54,803 nucleotides of DNA, taken from assembly GCA_017507045.1 (NCBI GenBank), contig JAFWBP010000009.1, positions 1-54,803 on the forward strand. The letters run 5' to 3'. Numbering within the stretch: the first letter of the stretch is position 1; every line of letters begins with the position of its first letter. The notes under the pieces were generated by a model. It worked only from the letters and a program-made list of their open reading frames with translations. It did no database searches and was not told the DNA's origin. The translations under genes and the position numbers were made by a program. This document shows positions 23,195 through 31,386 of the stretch, one piece after another. The stretch is from Clostridia bacterium. Its GTDB lineage: Bacteria; Bacillota; Clostridia; Christensenellales; Borkfalkiaceae.

Positions 23195-24175
23195 ATGAAA
23201 ACGATTCTTCTCATTGCAACGGGCGGGACGATCGCATCCAAGCCCACCATGTCTGGCCTGGCTCCTTCCATTTCCCCGAAGGAGCTTCTTTCCTACGTGC
23301 CTGAAATCGCAGAGGTTGCCAGCGTGGAAACGGTGCAGCTCTTCAATTTGGATAGCACGAACGTTACGCCTGCCCACTGGCTGGAGATCGCGCGCATCAT
23401 CGAGGAGCAATACGAAAAATTTGATGGTTTCGTGATCACGCACGGCACCGATACGATGGCGTACACCGCCGCCGCGCTTTCCTATCTCGTTCAGGATAGC
23501 CCCAAGCCCATCGTGCTCACAGGCTCGCAGAAATCGGTGTACCTGCGCGATACCGATGCGCGCAAGAACCTCGCCGATGCTTTTTCTTATTGCGCGGACG
23601 AGGGCTCTTCGGGTGTACACGTCGTATTCGATGGCAACGTCATTTTGGGCACACGCGCAAAAAAGACGAGAACGCGCAGCTATAACGCTTTCACGAGCAT
23701 TGATTTTCCCAATATTGCCACCGTGCGAGAGGGAAAACCGTTCTATTACATTCGGGAGCCGAAGCCACAGGGCCCCAAGTTTTACCGCGCGCTCGATGAT
23801 AGCGTGTTTGTTCTCAAATTTATTCCGGGGCTGAAAGCGGATATTTTCGATTATCTCGATACGAATTGCAGTGCGCTCGTTATCGAATCGTTCGGCATGG
23901 GCGGTCTTCCCGCGTACGGCGGTTGGGAGGAGCGCCTGGAATGCTTCCTGCAGATGGGGAAAACAGTCGTTTTTACAACGCAGGTAGAAAGGGAGGGGAG
24001 CGCGCTCGATAAATACGAAGTAGGGCAGAAGCTCCGCGCACTCGGCAGGGTGTTCGAAGCACGCAGTATGACGCTCGAAGCAACAACATGCAAGCTCATG
24101 TGGCTTCTTCCCTTTGCGGAGGAAGATGATATCGAACGGCTGTTCTACGAGCCGGTAATGCAAGATATTTTATAA
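23195..24175 (+). CDS. ansA: L-asparaginase, type I
   Basis: 326 residues. Both catalytic threonine motifs are present: TGGTIAS near the start and THGTDTMAYTA near 85, with KSVYLRDTDARKNL and the C-terminal domain of cytosolic bacterial asparaginases. There is no signal peptide, so it acts in the cytoplasm, hydrolysing asparagine to aspartate and ammonia. Aspartate is the substrate of PyrB, which may explain its position after the pyr operon. No Shine-Dalgarno sequence is seen before the ATG. Confidence 0.95.
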   Translation: MKTILLIATGGTIASKPTMSGLAPSISPKELLSYVPEIAEVASVETVQLFNLDSTNVTPAHWLEIARIIEEQYEKFDGFVITHGTDTMAYTAAALSYLVQDSPKPIVLTGSQKSVYLRDTDARKNLADAFSYCADEGSSGVHVVFDGNVILGTRAKKTRTRSYNAFTSIDFPNIATVREGKPFYYIREPKPQGPKFYRALDDSVFVLKFIPGLKADIFDYLDTNCSALVIESFGMGGLPAYGGWEERLECFLQMGKTVVFTTQVEREGSALDKYEVGQKLRALGRVFEARSMTLEATTCKLMWLLPFAEEDDIERLFYEPVMQDIL

Positions 24176-24218
24176 ATGCTACCTGTACGGCGCATCGCGC
24201 CGAGGTGAAAAAGGAACT

Positions 24219-24962
24219 ATGTTGAACCAATTTTCCCGTACGGAACAACTCTTTGGCAAGGAAGGTATGGAAAAGCTGTTTTCGGCGCGCGTAGCGGTGT
24301 TTGGCATCGGCGGTGTGGGCAGTTACAGCGTAGAGGCGCTCGCCCGTGCAGGCGTGGGTGCCCTGGATCTTATCGACGACGATAAGATCTGCCTTACCAA
24401 CCTCAATCGCCAGCTCCTTGCCACACATCAAACGCTTGGCAGATACAAGGTAGAAGTAGCGGCGGAGCGTATAGCAGAAATCAATCCTGCCTGCAAGGTA
24501 GCAGTGCATAAAACGTTCTTTTTGCCTGAAAAAGCACACGAATTCAATTTCGCCGCCTACGACTACGTGATCGACGCAGTGGATACCATGTCTGCAAAGC
24601 TGGCGCTTGCCGAGGCCGCAAGGGCAGAAAACGTGCCGCTTATCAGTTGCATGGGAACAGGCAACAAGCTCGATCCCACCAAGCTACAAATTGCGGATAT
24701 CTCGAAAACTTCCGTCTGCCCACTTGCGCGCATCATGCGCAGAGAGCTGAAAAAGCGCGGAATTGCACACCTCAGAGTTCTTTTCTCCACCGAGCAACCC
24801 GTGCGCCAGGAAGAAGTTGGCGTAGATTTCGGTATTTCTCAGGCAGAGCAAAGAATCGTAGGGCGCAGGGATATTCCGGGAAGCACCTCGTTCGTGCCCG
24901 CGGCGGCAGGGCTCATCATTGCAGGAGAAGTTATTAAAGATCTCATTGGGTATTCCAAATAA
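24219..24962 (+). CDS. tcdA: tRNA threonylcarbamoyladenosine dehydratase (ThiF/E1-like)
   Basis: 247 residues. Rossmann nucleotide site FGIGGVGSYSVEALAR, followed by the E1-type motif LIDDDKICLTNLNRQL and a conserved Arg/Asn set; GTGNKLDPTKLQIADISKT and CPLARIMRRELKKRGI fit the TcdA (CsdL/YgdL) subgroup. The family converts t6A37 in ANN-decoding tRNAs to the cyclic form using ATP. Ribosome site AAAAGGAA. A small hairpin (CGGCGC/GCGCCG) sits between ansA and this gene. It ends in a clear terminator that closes the transcript. Confidence 0.93.
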   Translation: MLNQFSRTEQLFGKEGMEKLFSARVAVFGIGGVGSYSVEALARAGVGALDLIDDDKICLTNLNRQLLATHQTLGRYKVEVAAERIAEINPACKVAVHKTFFLPEKAHEFNFAAYDYVIDAVDTMSAKLALAEAARAENVPLISCMGTGNKLDPTKLQIADISKTSVCPLARIMRRELKKRGIAHLRVLFSTEQPVRQEEVGVDFGISQAEQRIVGRRDIPGSTSFVPAAAGLIIAGEVIKDLIGYSK

Positions 24963-24963
24963 A

Positions 24964-25003
24964 GAAAGGCGCGCAAAGCTATGCGAGCTGCGCGCCTTTT
25001 CCT
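24964..25003 (+). terminator. Terminator after tcdA
   Basis: Stem AAAGGCGCGC / GCGCGCCTTT with additional AGCT pairing in the loop, then TTTT. Confidence 0.85.
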
Positions 25004-25040
25004 ATAAGGAAAAAATTTTCCCGGAATTTTCCCAGCCCCC

Positions 25041-25069
25041 TTGTATTTGCAAGAAAAGTGTGGTATGAT
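25041..25069 (+). promoter_or_regulatory. Promoter and structured leader of uraA
   Basis: TTGTAT (25041-25046), 17 bp, TATGAT (25064-25069). The leader of about 108 bases can fold AAAGCGG with CCGCTTT, bracketed by TGCA/TGCA. No known riboswitch was recognised. Confidence 0.65.
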
Positions 25070-25183
25070 GATTGCAGGTTGTAAAAGCGGCGTTGATTTT
25101 TACGAGCGATCCGCTTTGGTGCAGATGATTTATGAAACGCGCGGCGGCTGCCGTGAAAAATAAATTAAGGAAGGTAACTACCA

Positions 25184-26677
25184 ATGAAACTCACCTACGG
25201 TGTAAAGGACAAACCGAAGCTTCCTCAAACGCTTATGTTTGCCCTTCAGCAACTCCTTGCGATTCTCGCGGCAACGATTGCAGTTCCTGCAATCATCGGA
25301 AACGGGATGTCGCAATCCGCGGCGCTCTTCGGAGCAGGCGTGGGAACGATCGTCTATCTCTTCTTCACGAAGTTCAAGAGCCCCGTGTTCCTTGGCAGCT
25401 CGTTCGCATTCCTCGGCTCTATGGCGGCTGCTTTCGCCGGTGCCACAACGGCCTCTCTCGGCTATCTTGGTTTGCTTATCGGCGCCTTATTCGCGGGCTT
25501 GGTATACGTGATCATCGCCGTAGTTGTGAAATTTGCGGGCACGAAGTGGATCGATAAGATTATGCCGGCAGTTGTTATTGGCCCTACGGTTGCCATTATC
25601 GGGCTTTCCCTTGCGGGCAACGCTGTGGGCGATGCCGTAAGCTCTGCCTTCGATTCCGCCGCCGGCGCTTATGTAATGGATCTGCACGGCATCCTGTGCC
25701 TGATCTGCGCGCTCATCACCCTTGGAACTACGATCGTCTGCTCCGTCTTCGGCAAAAAGATGATGAAGATGATTCCTTTCATCATCGGTATTCTTGCCGG
25801 TTACGTTGTTGCCTCCATCTTCACGGCATTCAGCTATATTGAGGGCGCCGAAGCGCTTCGTATCATCGATTTCAGCAAGTTTGCAGCGCTCAGCGATGCT
25901 TCCGCTTGGTATCCCGATTTCGCATTCTTGCATGCTTTCAGCGGCGATTACGGCGATGCAAATATCGGTGCTTACATCGGCACGATCGCAGTTGCCTACA
26001 TTCCCGTGGCGTTCGTCGTCTTTGCCGAGCACCTTGCTGATCACAAGAATATCTCTTCGATAATTGAGAGTGATCTTTTGGAAGATCCCGGCCTTACGCG
26101 CACCCTCTTAGGCGATGGCGTTGGCTCGGTTGCAGGTGCTCTTTTCGGTGGCTGCCCCAACACAACGTACGGTGAATCGGTCGGTTGCGTGGCGATTTCC
26201 GGCAACGCATCCGTCGTTACGATTTTGGCAACCGCGATCATGGCGATCGTTGCTTCCTTCGTAGCTCCCTTCGTTATCTTCCTTTCCACAATTCCTTCCT
26301 GCGTAATGGGTGGCGTGTGCGTGGCGCTTTACGGTTTCATCGCGGTTTCCGGTTTGAAGATGATCCAAAAGGTTGATCTGGGCGATAATCGTAATCTCTT
26401 CGTCGTATCCGTCATTTTGATTGCAGGCGTCGGCGGCATGAGCCTTGGCTTCGGTCAGGTTATCGTAACCGAGGTTGCAAGCGCACTCATTCTCGGTATC
26501 CTCACGAACGTGCTCGTGAACGTGAAGTGGAAAAAAGAAGAGGCAGTTGTGGCAGAATGCGAGGCACCCGTGTCTGAAGAGGCGGCTATTGCAGAAGATT
26601 GCGAGCCTGAAAATGAGGCTCCTGAGGCAGAACCGTTAGAAGAGGCGCAGCCGGAAACAGAGCCCTCAGAGGAATAA
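25184..26677 (+). CDS. uraA: Uracil permease, NCS2 family
   Basis: 497 residues, with about 14 hydrophobic segments over the first 450 residues as in UraA/PyrP. Conserved features include [19 protein letters not shown] at the N-terminus, the [10 protein letters not shown] motif with the substrate-site Glu, and the NTTYGESVG block that follows it. These favour uracil over xanthine as substrate. The last 45 residues are an unusual cytoplasmic tail made mostly of Glu, Ala and Pro. The gene sits two bases before upp, giving an uptake-salvage pair; UMP made here enters the same pool as that from the pyr operon. Confidence 0.95.
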   Translation: MKLTYGVKDKPKLPQTLMFALQQLLAILAATIAVPAIIGNGMSQSAALFGAGVGTIVYLFFTKFKSPVFLGSSFAFLGSMAAAFAGATTASLGYLGLLIGALFAGLVYVIIAVVVKFAGTKWIDKIMPAVVIGPTVAIIGLSLAGNAVGDAVSSAFDSAAGAYVMDLHGILCLICALITLGTTIVCSVFGKKMMKMIPFIIGILAGYVVASIFTAFSYIEGAEALRIIDFSKFAALSDASAWYPDFAFLHAFSGDYGDANIGAYIGTIAVAYIPVAFVVFAEHLADHKNISSIIESDLLEDPGLTRTLLGDGVGSVAGALFGGCPNTTYGESVGCVAISGNASVVTILATAIMAIVASFVAPFVIFLSTIPSCVMGGVCVALYGFIAVSGLKMIQKVDLGDNRNLFVVSVILIAGVGGMSLGFGQVIVTEVASALILGILTNVLVNVKWKKEEAVVAECEAPVSEEAAIAEDCEPENEAPEAEPLEEAQPETEPSEE

Positions 26678-26679
26678 TT

Positions 26680-27318
26680 ATGAAAGAATATCCAAACGTC
26701 TTTATTTTCGATCATCCCTTGATCAAGCATAAGGTTTCCATTCTGCGCGATAAAAACACGGGCATGAAGGAATTCCGCGAGCTTATCGAGGAGATCACCA
26801 CCATCATGACGTACGAATCCATGCGCGACGTGGAGCTCGTTCCCGTGGAAGTGGAAACTCCCCTCGAAAAGGTAACGCAGTATCGCGTACCCGAAGAGAG
26901 TATCGCCATCGTTCCCATTTTGCGGGCTGGACTGGGTATGGTCAACGGTGTGCATAAGGTGTTCCCCACGGCGCGCGTTGGGCATATCGGCATGTATCGC
27001 GATGAGGAAACGATGGAGCCGCACGAGTACTATTGCAAGCTTCCCGAGGGCATCGAGAACAAAACGGTGTTCCTCGTCGATCCGATGCTTGCAACGGGGG
27101 GGTCTGCCTGCGATGCACTCGCTGCGCTCAAGAAGAGGGGATGCAAAAAGATCAAGTTTATGGCGATTATCGCGGCGCCAGAGGGTGTGAAAGCTGTAGC
27201 TGAGGCGTATCCCGATGTTCCCGTTTACGTATCCACGCTCGATCGGGGGCTCAACGAGCACTGCTACATCCTGCCCGGGCTCGGTGATGCCGGCGACCGC
27301 CTCTTCGGCACGAAGTAA
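26680..27318 (+). CDS. upp: Uracil phosphoribosyltransferase
   Basis: 212 residues, standard length. [13 protein letters not shown] at the N-terminus, the PRPP loop [14 protein letters not shown], and the uracil-binding end [17 protein letters not shown] are all present. Converts uracil and PRPP to UMP in the cytoplasm. Follows uraA after a two-base gap and shares its promoter. An inverted-repeat terminator lies about 100 bases downstream. Confidence 0.98.
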   Translation: MKEYPNVFIFDHPLIKHKVSILRDKNTGMKEFRELIEEITTIMTYESMRDVELVPVEVETPLEKVTQYRVPEESIAIVPILRAGLGMVNGVHKVFPTARVGHIGMYRDEETMEPHEYYCKLPEGIENKTVFLVDPMLATGGSACDALAALKKRGCKKIKFMAIIAAPEGVKAVAEAYPDVPVYVSTLDRGLNEHCYILPGLGDAGDRLFGTK

Positions 27319-27415
27319 CAGCTTTATTGTTTTTCGCGAAAACGAGAAAAATTTCACCGTGACGTGTTGCGTGGAGGCGATTGCCAAGGCGAAACATTTC
27401 CATAAAAAATCATAC

Positions 27416-27443
27416 AGCCCGATTGCATTGCAATCGGGCTTTC
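27416..27443 (+). terminator. Hairpin after upp
   Basis: Perfect 11-bp stem AGCCCGATTGC / GCAATCGGGCT with an ATT loop; weak T tract after it on the plus strand and an A-rich run before it. Confidence 0.65.
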
Positions 27444-27495
27444 CATTAATAGAAGAAATGAATAGAAAATAATTTAATTTTTCGTGCAAAATCAG

Positions 27496-27524
27496 TTGAC
27501 AAACAAGGCGTATTCCGTTAAAAT
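27496..27524 (+). promoter_or_regulatory. Promoter of the tRNA cluster
   Basis: TTGACA (27496-27501), 17 bp, TAAAAT (27519-27524), 34 bases before tRNA-fMet. Confidence 0.85.
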
Positions 27525-27557
27525 AAATAAGCTATTCGGTGCAAGCCGAGTTTTTAC

Positions 27558-27634
<77 letters not shown>

Positions 27635-27638
27635 AAAT

Positions 27639-27715
27639 GGCGATGTAGCTTAGCTGGTTAGAGCGATCGGTTCATACCCGATAGGTCAGCGGTTCGAATC
27701 CACTCATCGCTACCA
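27639..27715 (+). tRNA. Elongator tRNA-Met (anticodon CAT)
   Basis: 77 bases with CCA. Acceptor GGCGATG/CATCGCT with the G1-U72 wobble, anticodon loop TTCATAC. It resembles Bacillus elongator Met rather than tRNA-Ile2, which would be the TilS substrate; that distinction is by resemblance. Confidence 0.9.
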
Positions 27716-27756
27716 TGAGAAGAGCGGCTTTTGCCGATTTTATAGATAGATAATAA

Positions 27757-27830
27757 GGCCCGTTGGTCAAGCGGCCGCTCATCACCCTTTCACGGTGGTA
27801 ACATGGGGGCGAACGCCGAGCAGTGGGCAA
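27757..27830 (+). pseudogene. Degenerate copy of tRNA-Glu
   Basis: The first part repeats the functional tRNA-Glu (27916-27990) exactly through the acceptor 5' strand, the start of the D-arm and the anticodon arm with TTC. The D-loop (CCGCTC for TTAAGAC) and everything after CATGGG in the T-arm and acceptor 3' strand are replaced. The acceptor stem can no longer pair and no CCA is encoded. Confidence 0.75.
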
Positions 27831-27915
27831 GTAAAAAACGAAGAAGTCCGTTTCGGCGGCACGAGCGCAAAGCGCGAAGTATTCCCGTACATAAGGGAAT
27901 CAAAAAAATCAATAA

Positions 27916-27990
27916 GGCCCGTTGGTCAAGCGGTTAAGACATCACCCTTTCACGGTGGTAACATGGGTTCGATTCCCGTACGGGTCACCA
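27916..27990 (+). tRNA. tRNA-Glu (anticodon TTC)
   Basis: 75 bases with CCA. Acceptor GGCCCGT/ACGGGTC; anticodon loop CTTTCAC gives TTC; T-arm CATGGG-TTCGATT-CCCG. All arms pair. Followed immediately by a terminator. Confidence 0.95.
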
Positions 27991-28037
27991 GCAAAAACCT
28001 AAAACGAACATAGTTCGGTTTAGGTTTTTTGCTTTTT
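27991..28037 (+). terminator. Terminator of the tRNA cluster
   Basis: Long stem GCAAAAACCTAAAACGAAC against GTTCGGTTTAGGTTTTTTGC (one mismatch) with an ATA loop, then TTTTT. Confidence 0.85.
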
Positions 28038-28057
28038 GGTTACCCGTACGGGAATGG
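28038..28057 (+). repeat. Inverted copy of the tRNA-Glu 3' end
   Basis: GGTTACCCGTACGGGAAT is the reverse complement of tRNA-Glu bases 27972-27989 with one mismatch. It lies just past the terminator, so tRNA end and copy bracket the terminator hairpin. Confidence 0.7.
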
Positions 28058-28127
28058 TGAAGGATCGCGAGGAGCGATAACGACGACGCCCTGCCGAGGC
28101 TCCGCGTTGCTCAAGGTTGGTAATGTT

Positions 28128-28266
28128 TATAGGATCGAGGATTATCGTTCAATTATAAAGAAAAGAGCCCTAAACGGATGGAGATATGTTGGATGTAATC
28201 CCTACGAAACAGCGAGGAACAGGACACACCCAAGAAATGGATTTGATTTTTGAGAAAGAAGAATAA
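28128..28266 (+). pseudogene. Frameshifted small protein, DUF4177-like remnant
   Basis: One frame reads IEDYRSIIKKRALNGWRYVG and then breaks; the next frame continues VPTKQRGTGHTQEMDLIFEK and stops at 28264-28266. Joined, they make a GW-x-x-VG ... EMDLIFE pattern like the end of small DUF4177-type proteins. The break near 28190-28200 looks like one extra base (GTTGGATGTAATCCCTACG). The start of the gene is not recognisable, and no ribosome site or promoter is seen. The family link is by pattern only. Confidence 0.55.
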
Positions 28267-28647
28267 ATATTCCAATTTGTCGAGCACAACAAAAGATTCG
28301 ATTTAGGTTGGTTAGGGCTCTCACTAGATTAGAACAAGTTGAACACTCTCGTAACATTACGATAGATTCGTCTTGCTCTTTTCCTTTAAGCAAACGTATA
28401 GAACTAAAATGGGCGATCTATGAAAAATCATAGGTCGCCTATTATTATGGGATAGGTTTCAGCCAGTATACTTAAGTATGATTTTTTCAGCCTCTTTTCC
28501 TCTTTTCTCCGCGACCATTTGATGATGCTTCGTGAGCAACATTCGCATAGCGGGGAAATCAGCGTTCTTATAAAATTTTCTTATTACTTGGTTAAGGTGT
28601 TTTTATCTGGTCACGAACAAACGGTCACGAATTCGTGACCGTTTAAA
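28267..28647. other. Non-coding stretch between tRNA cluster and ABC transporter
   Basis: No credible gene. It holds a hairpin at 28411-28440 (GGGCGATCTATGA with TCATAGGTCGCCT, loop AAAA) without a T tract, and the palindrome at 28619-28644. The 63-codon minus ORF at 28202-28393 lacks support. With the upstream pseudogene this looks like decayed DNA beside a tRNA locus. Confidence 0.6.
28619..28644 (-). terminator. Palindrome ending the ABC transporter operon
   Basis: Perfect 26-base palindrome (AAACGGTCACGAA and its complement) three bases beyond the ATPase stop on the minus strand. The T tract is weak, so termination is probable rather than certain. Confidence 0.6.
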
Positions 28648-29604
28648 TTATTTTAATACCTTCGATAAAAATTCCTTGAGCCGTTCGTTTTTGGGGTTTT
28701 CAAAGAAATTTTCGGGATCGTTCTCTTCCTGAATCAATCCATCATTCATAAAAATGATTCGCGATGCAACTTCTTTTGCGAAGCCCATTTCGTGGGTGAC
28801 TACGACCATCGTCATGCCTTCGTCGGCAAGATCCTTCATGAGCTCTAAAACTTCGCCCACCATTTCGGGATCCAACGCCGAAGTGGGTTCATCGAACAGC
28901 ATCACTTCCGGCTCCATGGCAAGTGCACGGATAATTGCAATTCTTTGTTTTTGCCCGCCCGAGAGGGTGGAGGGGTAAGCGTTGGCTTTATCCTCCAAAC
29001 CGATCCTCTTCAACAGCGCAAAAGCCTTTTCATTTGCCTGCTCTTTGGTTTTAAGCTTTAATTGGATAGGGGCAACGGTAAGGTTTTGCAAAACAGTAAG
29101 GTTATTGAACAGATTAAAGTGTTGAAACACCATACCGATCTTTGCACGTGCTTTGTTAATATTGAGAGTGTACGTAGAATAAAGTTCTTTTATAGCTTTT
29201 TTGAACGCTTTCCCTTCGTGCTTTTTCAGCAAGGATTTTTCCTTTATTTCAAAAGCGATCTGATCTCTTAACGCTTCATGCTCCTCTTCGCCTTGCGCAA
29301 GCCTTTCGCACAACATCTTTTGAAAGGTGTTTGATCGTTCGATCAGATCTGAATGAAGATAGGGATCTACGGGTGTGAGTAAATTTTCATGAAACCAAAC
29401 CTCGCCGCAGGTGGGCTCTTCCAAAAGGTTCAAGCACCTGAGCATGGTGGATTTCCCGGAGCCGGAGGGGCCGATCACCACAACCTTTTCACCCTTTTTG
29501 ATTTCAAGATTAACACCCTTTAAAACTTCCAACCTGCCAAAGCTTTTATAAAGATCTTTTATGGTGATCACTGTTGAATCTGCGGTGATTTTATTTTCTT
29601 GCAT
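28648..29604 (-). CDS. Amino-acid ABC transporter ATPase with internal insertion
   Basis: 318 residues, about 75 more than the usual GlnQ/HisP type. Walker [10 protein letters not shown] (45-53), Q-loop Q161 in [10 protein letters not shown], signature LSGGQ (214-218), Walker B VMLFDEP (about 234-240) and the switch histidine in VVVTHEMGF are intact, so it should hydrolyse ATP. The extra length is one block at about 85-150, between Walker A and the Q-loop, rich in Glu, Lys and Leu and probably helical ([20 protein letters not shown]). In structures of the family this position faces the outside of the RecA-like lobe. Overlaps the permease gene by 14 bases; last gene of a three-gene operon. Confidence 0.93.
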   Translation of the reverse strand: MQENKITADSTVITIKDLYKSFGRLEVLKGVNLEIKKGEKVVVIGPSGSGKSTMLRCLNLLEEPTCGEVWFHENLLTPVDPYLHSDLIERSNTFQKMLCERLAQGEEEHEALRDQIAFEIKEKSLLKKHEGKAFKKAIKELYSTYTLNINKARAKIGMVFQHFNLFNNLTVLQNLTVAPIQLKLKTKEQANEKAFALLKRIGLEDKANAYPSTLSGGQKQRIAIIRALAMEPEVMLFDEPTSALDPEMVGEVLELMKDLADEGMTMVVVTHEMGFAKEVASRIIFMNDGLIQEENDPENFFENPKNERLKEFLSKVLK

Positions 29605-30280
29605 CCGTGTTGAACCTCCTTTCCATAAATTTCACGAGTAACGAGATGAGGTATACGATTACGAAATAACAAATCGCCAGCATGATGTAGGGAATAAAAT
29701 ATTCGTACGTAGATTCTGCAATCGCCTTGAAGGATTTGGTAAGATCGGTTACGGCAATCAAGCTCAAAACAGAAGTTTCTTTAATAAGCGAAATGAATTC
29801 GTTGCCGAGCGTGGGCAATATGTTTTTGAAAGCTTGTGGAATTACGATCTTGATCATGGTTCTCGTGTATCCGAAACCCAAACTTCTGCCCGCTTCCATC
29901 TGACCTTTATCAACCGAGTTGATGCCGCCTCGCATAATTTCCGAAATATACGCCGCGGAATTCAGCCCGAAAATTATACTTGCTTCCACTACGTCTTCAA
30001 GAAGCAACCCGAGGGCAGGGAATACCGCAAAGTGCAAAAGCAGCAATTGCACGACGATCGGCGTTCCTCTGAACACGGCAACGTATCCATCGCAGATCTT
30101 TTTCAGAACGGTAACAAATATGTTCTTTACGGGAACGAGCTTTACGATTGCAATCACGGTGCCGAGCAAAAAACCTATAAGTAAACCAAACACTGCGATT
30201 AAAGCAGTGTTTGATAGGCCTGTAAGAGTAAGTTTATACCCTTCTTCAATTATAAATTTTTCAATAAACGTGTTCCACAT
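29591..30280 (-). CDS. Amino-acid ABC transporter permease
   Basis: 229 residues with five hydrophobic segments, the HisM/GlnP type of polar amino-acid permease. The cytoplasmic coupling loop is clear ([28 protein letters not shown]), as is the [14 protein letters not shown] segment. It forms the membrane channel, probably as a homodimer, with the ATPase encoded downstream and the binding protein encoded one base upstream. Substrate specificity cannot be read; an arginine-related substrate is conceivable given the ArgR-like site upstream. Confidence 0.95.
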   Translation of the reverse strand: MWNTFIEKFIIEEGYKLTLTGLSNTALIAVFGLLIGFLLGTVIAIVKLVPVKNIFVTVLKKICDGYVAVFRGTPIVVQLLLLHFAVFPALGLLLEDVVEASIIFGLNSAAYISEIMRGGINSVDKGQMEAGRSLGFGYTRTMIKIVIPQAFKNILPTLGNEFISLIKETSVLSLIAVTDLTKSFKAIAESTYEYFIPYIMLAICYFVIVYLISLLVKFMERRFNTDARK

Positions 30281-30281
30281 A

Positions 30282-31139
30282 TTATTTATTCATAGAAGCG
30301 GTGATCATCAAAGAGGGTTGTTTATCCAAAATAACAGCGTTGATCTTTCCGTTTTTCAGATCTTGCATTGCAAGTGCGCCGGTATCGTAAGCCTTGGTTT
30401 GAAGATTGCTAAATCCATCGTAACCGAAATCAGCATCGCCAGCGGAATACATGTAACCGGTGGTGCCTTTTTGCGTGCCTACCTTAAAGTTGGTATTCTG
30501 TGCCTTGAGAATGTTTTCAACGTCTGCAACGGTGGTGCAGTTATCGAAGGTGGTATCGCTTTCCAAAACGGTGACGACCTGAGCCGAAGTATAGTAGCCG
30601 TTTGCAAAATCAACCGATTCCAAACGCTTTTCGGTAACCGTCATGCCGGCCATTGCAACATCAACTTCACCGTTTTGCACTGCGGGGATAAGCGAATCGA
30701 ATTCCATATCCTTAATGTAAAGCGTTTTTCCGAGCTCTTGCGCAATTATGGAAGCGAGCTTCATATCAACGCCGGTAAGCTTGGCACCGTTATACATTTC
30801 GAAGGGAGGGAAGTACGCGTTCGTGCCTACGATAAAGTAATTTGCTTTATTGGAAGCATTGGGTTCAGCAGGGTTGGTGTACTCAAAATCAGCTTCTCCG
30901 GTGAAGAAGGAATCAATTATCGTGGCAAGTTCGCCCGTTTCGTTCAGATCATCAAGAATCCCGTTGATGCTGTTTTTCAGCGCAGTGTTGCCTTTTGCGA
31001 TGGCAAAAGCGTACGTTTCGCTAGTGAGTTCAATGTTCTTCACTTCAAGCTTTGCCGTGTTGCCGTTGCATGCGGAAAAGGTGAAAAGTGAGGCTGCGGC
31101 CAGTATTCCGCAAATTAAAACGGATAATAGTTTTTTCAT
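30282..31139 (-). CDS. Amino-acid ABC transporter substrate-binding lipoprotein, circularly permuted
   Basis: 285 residues. Lipoprotein signal with acylated Cys24. Family 3 (SBP_bac_3) motifs are complete but in the wrong order. Residues 31-79 (LEVKNIELTSETYAFAIAKG, LATIIDSFF) match what is normally the C-terminal strand and last helices. A linker rich in Asn, Pro and Glu (80-100) follows, then the usual beginning (VGTNAYFPPFEMYNG, 104-118), the ligand-site block MAGMTVTEKRLESVDF and the second lobe, ending NAVILDKQPSLMITASMNK where a normal protein would continue into the first segment. No second copy of the terminal segment exists. First gene of the operon, behind a consensus promoter and AGGAGAAG ribosome site. 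Confidence 0.93.
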   Translation of the reverse strand: MKKLLSVLICGILAAASLFTFSACNGNTAKLEVKNIELTSETYAFAIAKGNTALKNSINGILDDLNETGELATIIDSFFTGEADFEYTNPAEPNASNKANYFIVGTNAYFPPFEMYNGAKLTGVDMKLASIIAQELGKTLYIKDMEFDSLIPAVQNGEVDVAMAGMTVTEKRLESVDFANGYYTSAQVVTVLESDTTFDNCTTVADVENILKAQNTNFKVGTQKGTTGYMYSAGDADFGYDGFSNLQTKAYDTGALAMQDLKNGKINAVILDKQPSLMITASMNK

Positions 31140-31176
31140 ATTTCTTCTCCTGAATAATTTTCATTACCGTATCGTC

Positions 31177-31205
31177 ATAATAACTCTTTAAAAAAATTTT
31201 GTCAA
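31177..31205 (-). promoter_or_regulatory. Sigma-A promoter of the ABC transporter operon
   Basis: Minus strand TTGACA (31200-31205), 17 bp, TATTAT (31177-31182), 38 bases before the ATG. Confidence 0.88.
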
Positions 31206-31282
31206 CGCTTTTTTCACGCTTCTATAAAATATTCATAGGGGCATTGTATAATTCCCTAAATTACGAATATTTTATTGCATAA

Positions 31283-31298
31283 ATGAAAGATTATTCAT
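31283..31298. promoter_or_regulatory. Possible ArgR/AhrC-type operator
   Basis: ATGAAAGATTATTCAT is an inverted repeat resembling the ARG box (TGAATWWWWATTCA) with two mismatches. A weaker relative (GAATATTTTATTGC) lies about 20 bases away at 31265. Both lie between the transporter operon and tilS. Confidence 0.3.
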
Positions 31299-31350
31299 AA
31301 AACATATGCAGGAATTTCAGCGCCTCTTTCTACTATTTTTTTCTAAGCCC

Positions 31351-31379
31351 TTGCAATTACAGAAGAAACGTGATATACT
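31351..31379 (+). promoter_or_regulatory. Sigma-A promoter against the tilS start
   Basis: TTGCAA (31351-31356), 17 bp, TATACT (31374-31379). The expected +1 is at about 31386, one base before the ATG at 31387. Confidence 0.75.
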
Positions 31380-31386
31380 GAAGGAG

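Noticed and set aside
22574..24163. 529-codon minus-strand ORF spanning pyrE and ansA
   Set aside because: Lies antisense to two well-identified enzymes and has no motifs.
27639..27715. tRNA-Ile2 (lysidine-modified CAT)
   Set aside because: Acceptor and D-arm sequences match elongator tRNA-Met better, including the G1-U72 pair.
28029..28253. 74-codon plus ORF as an intact gene
   Set aside because: Its start lies in the tRNA terminator, and its recognisable part changes frame near 28195; treated as a pseudogene remnant.
28202..28393. 63-codon minus ORF
   Set aside because: Overlaps the frameshifted remnant and lacks start signals or recognisable sequence.
31140..31300. T-box or amino-acid riboswitch before the ABC transporter
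   Set aside because: The transcribed leader is only about 30 bases, too short for such elements.
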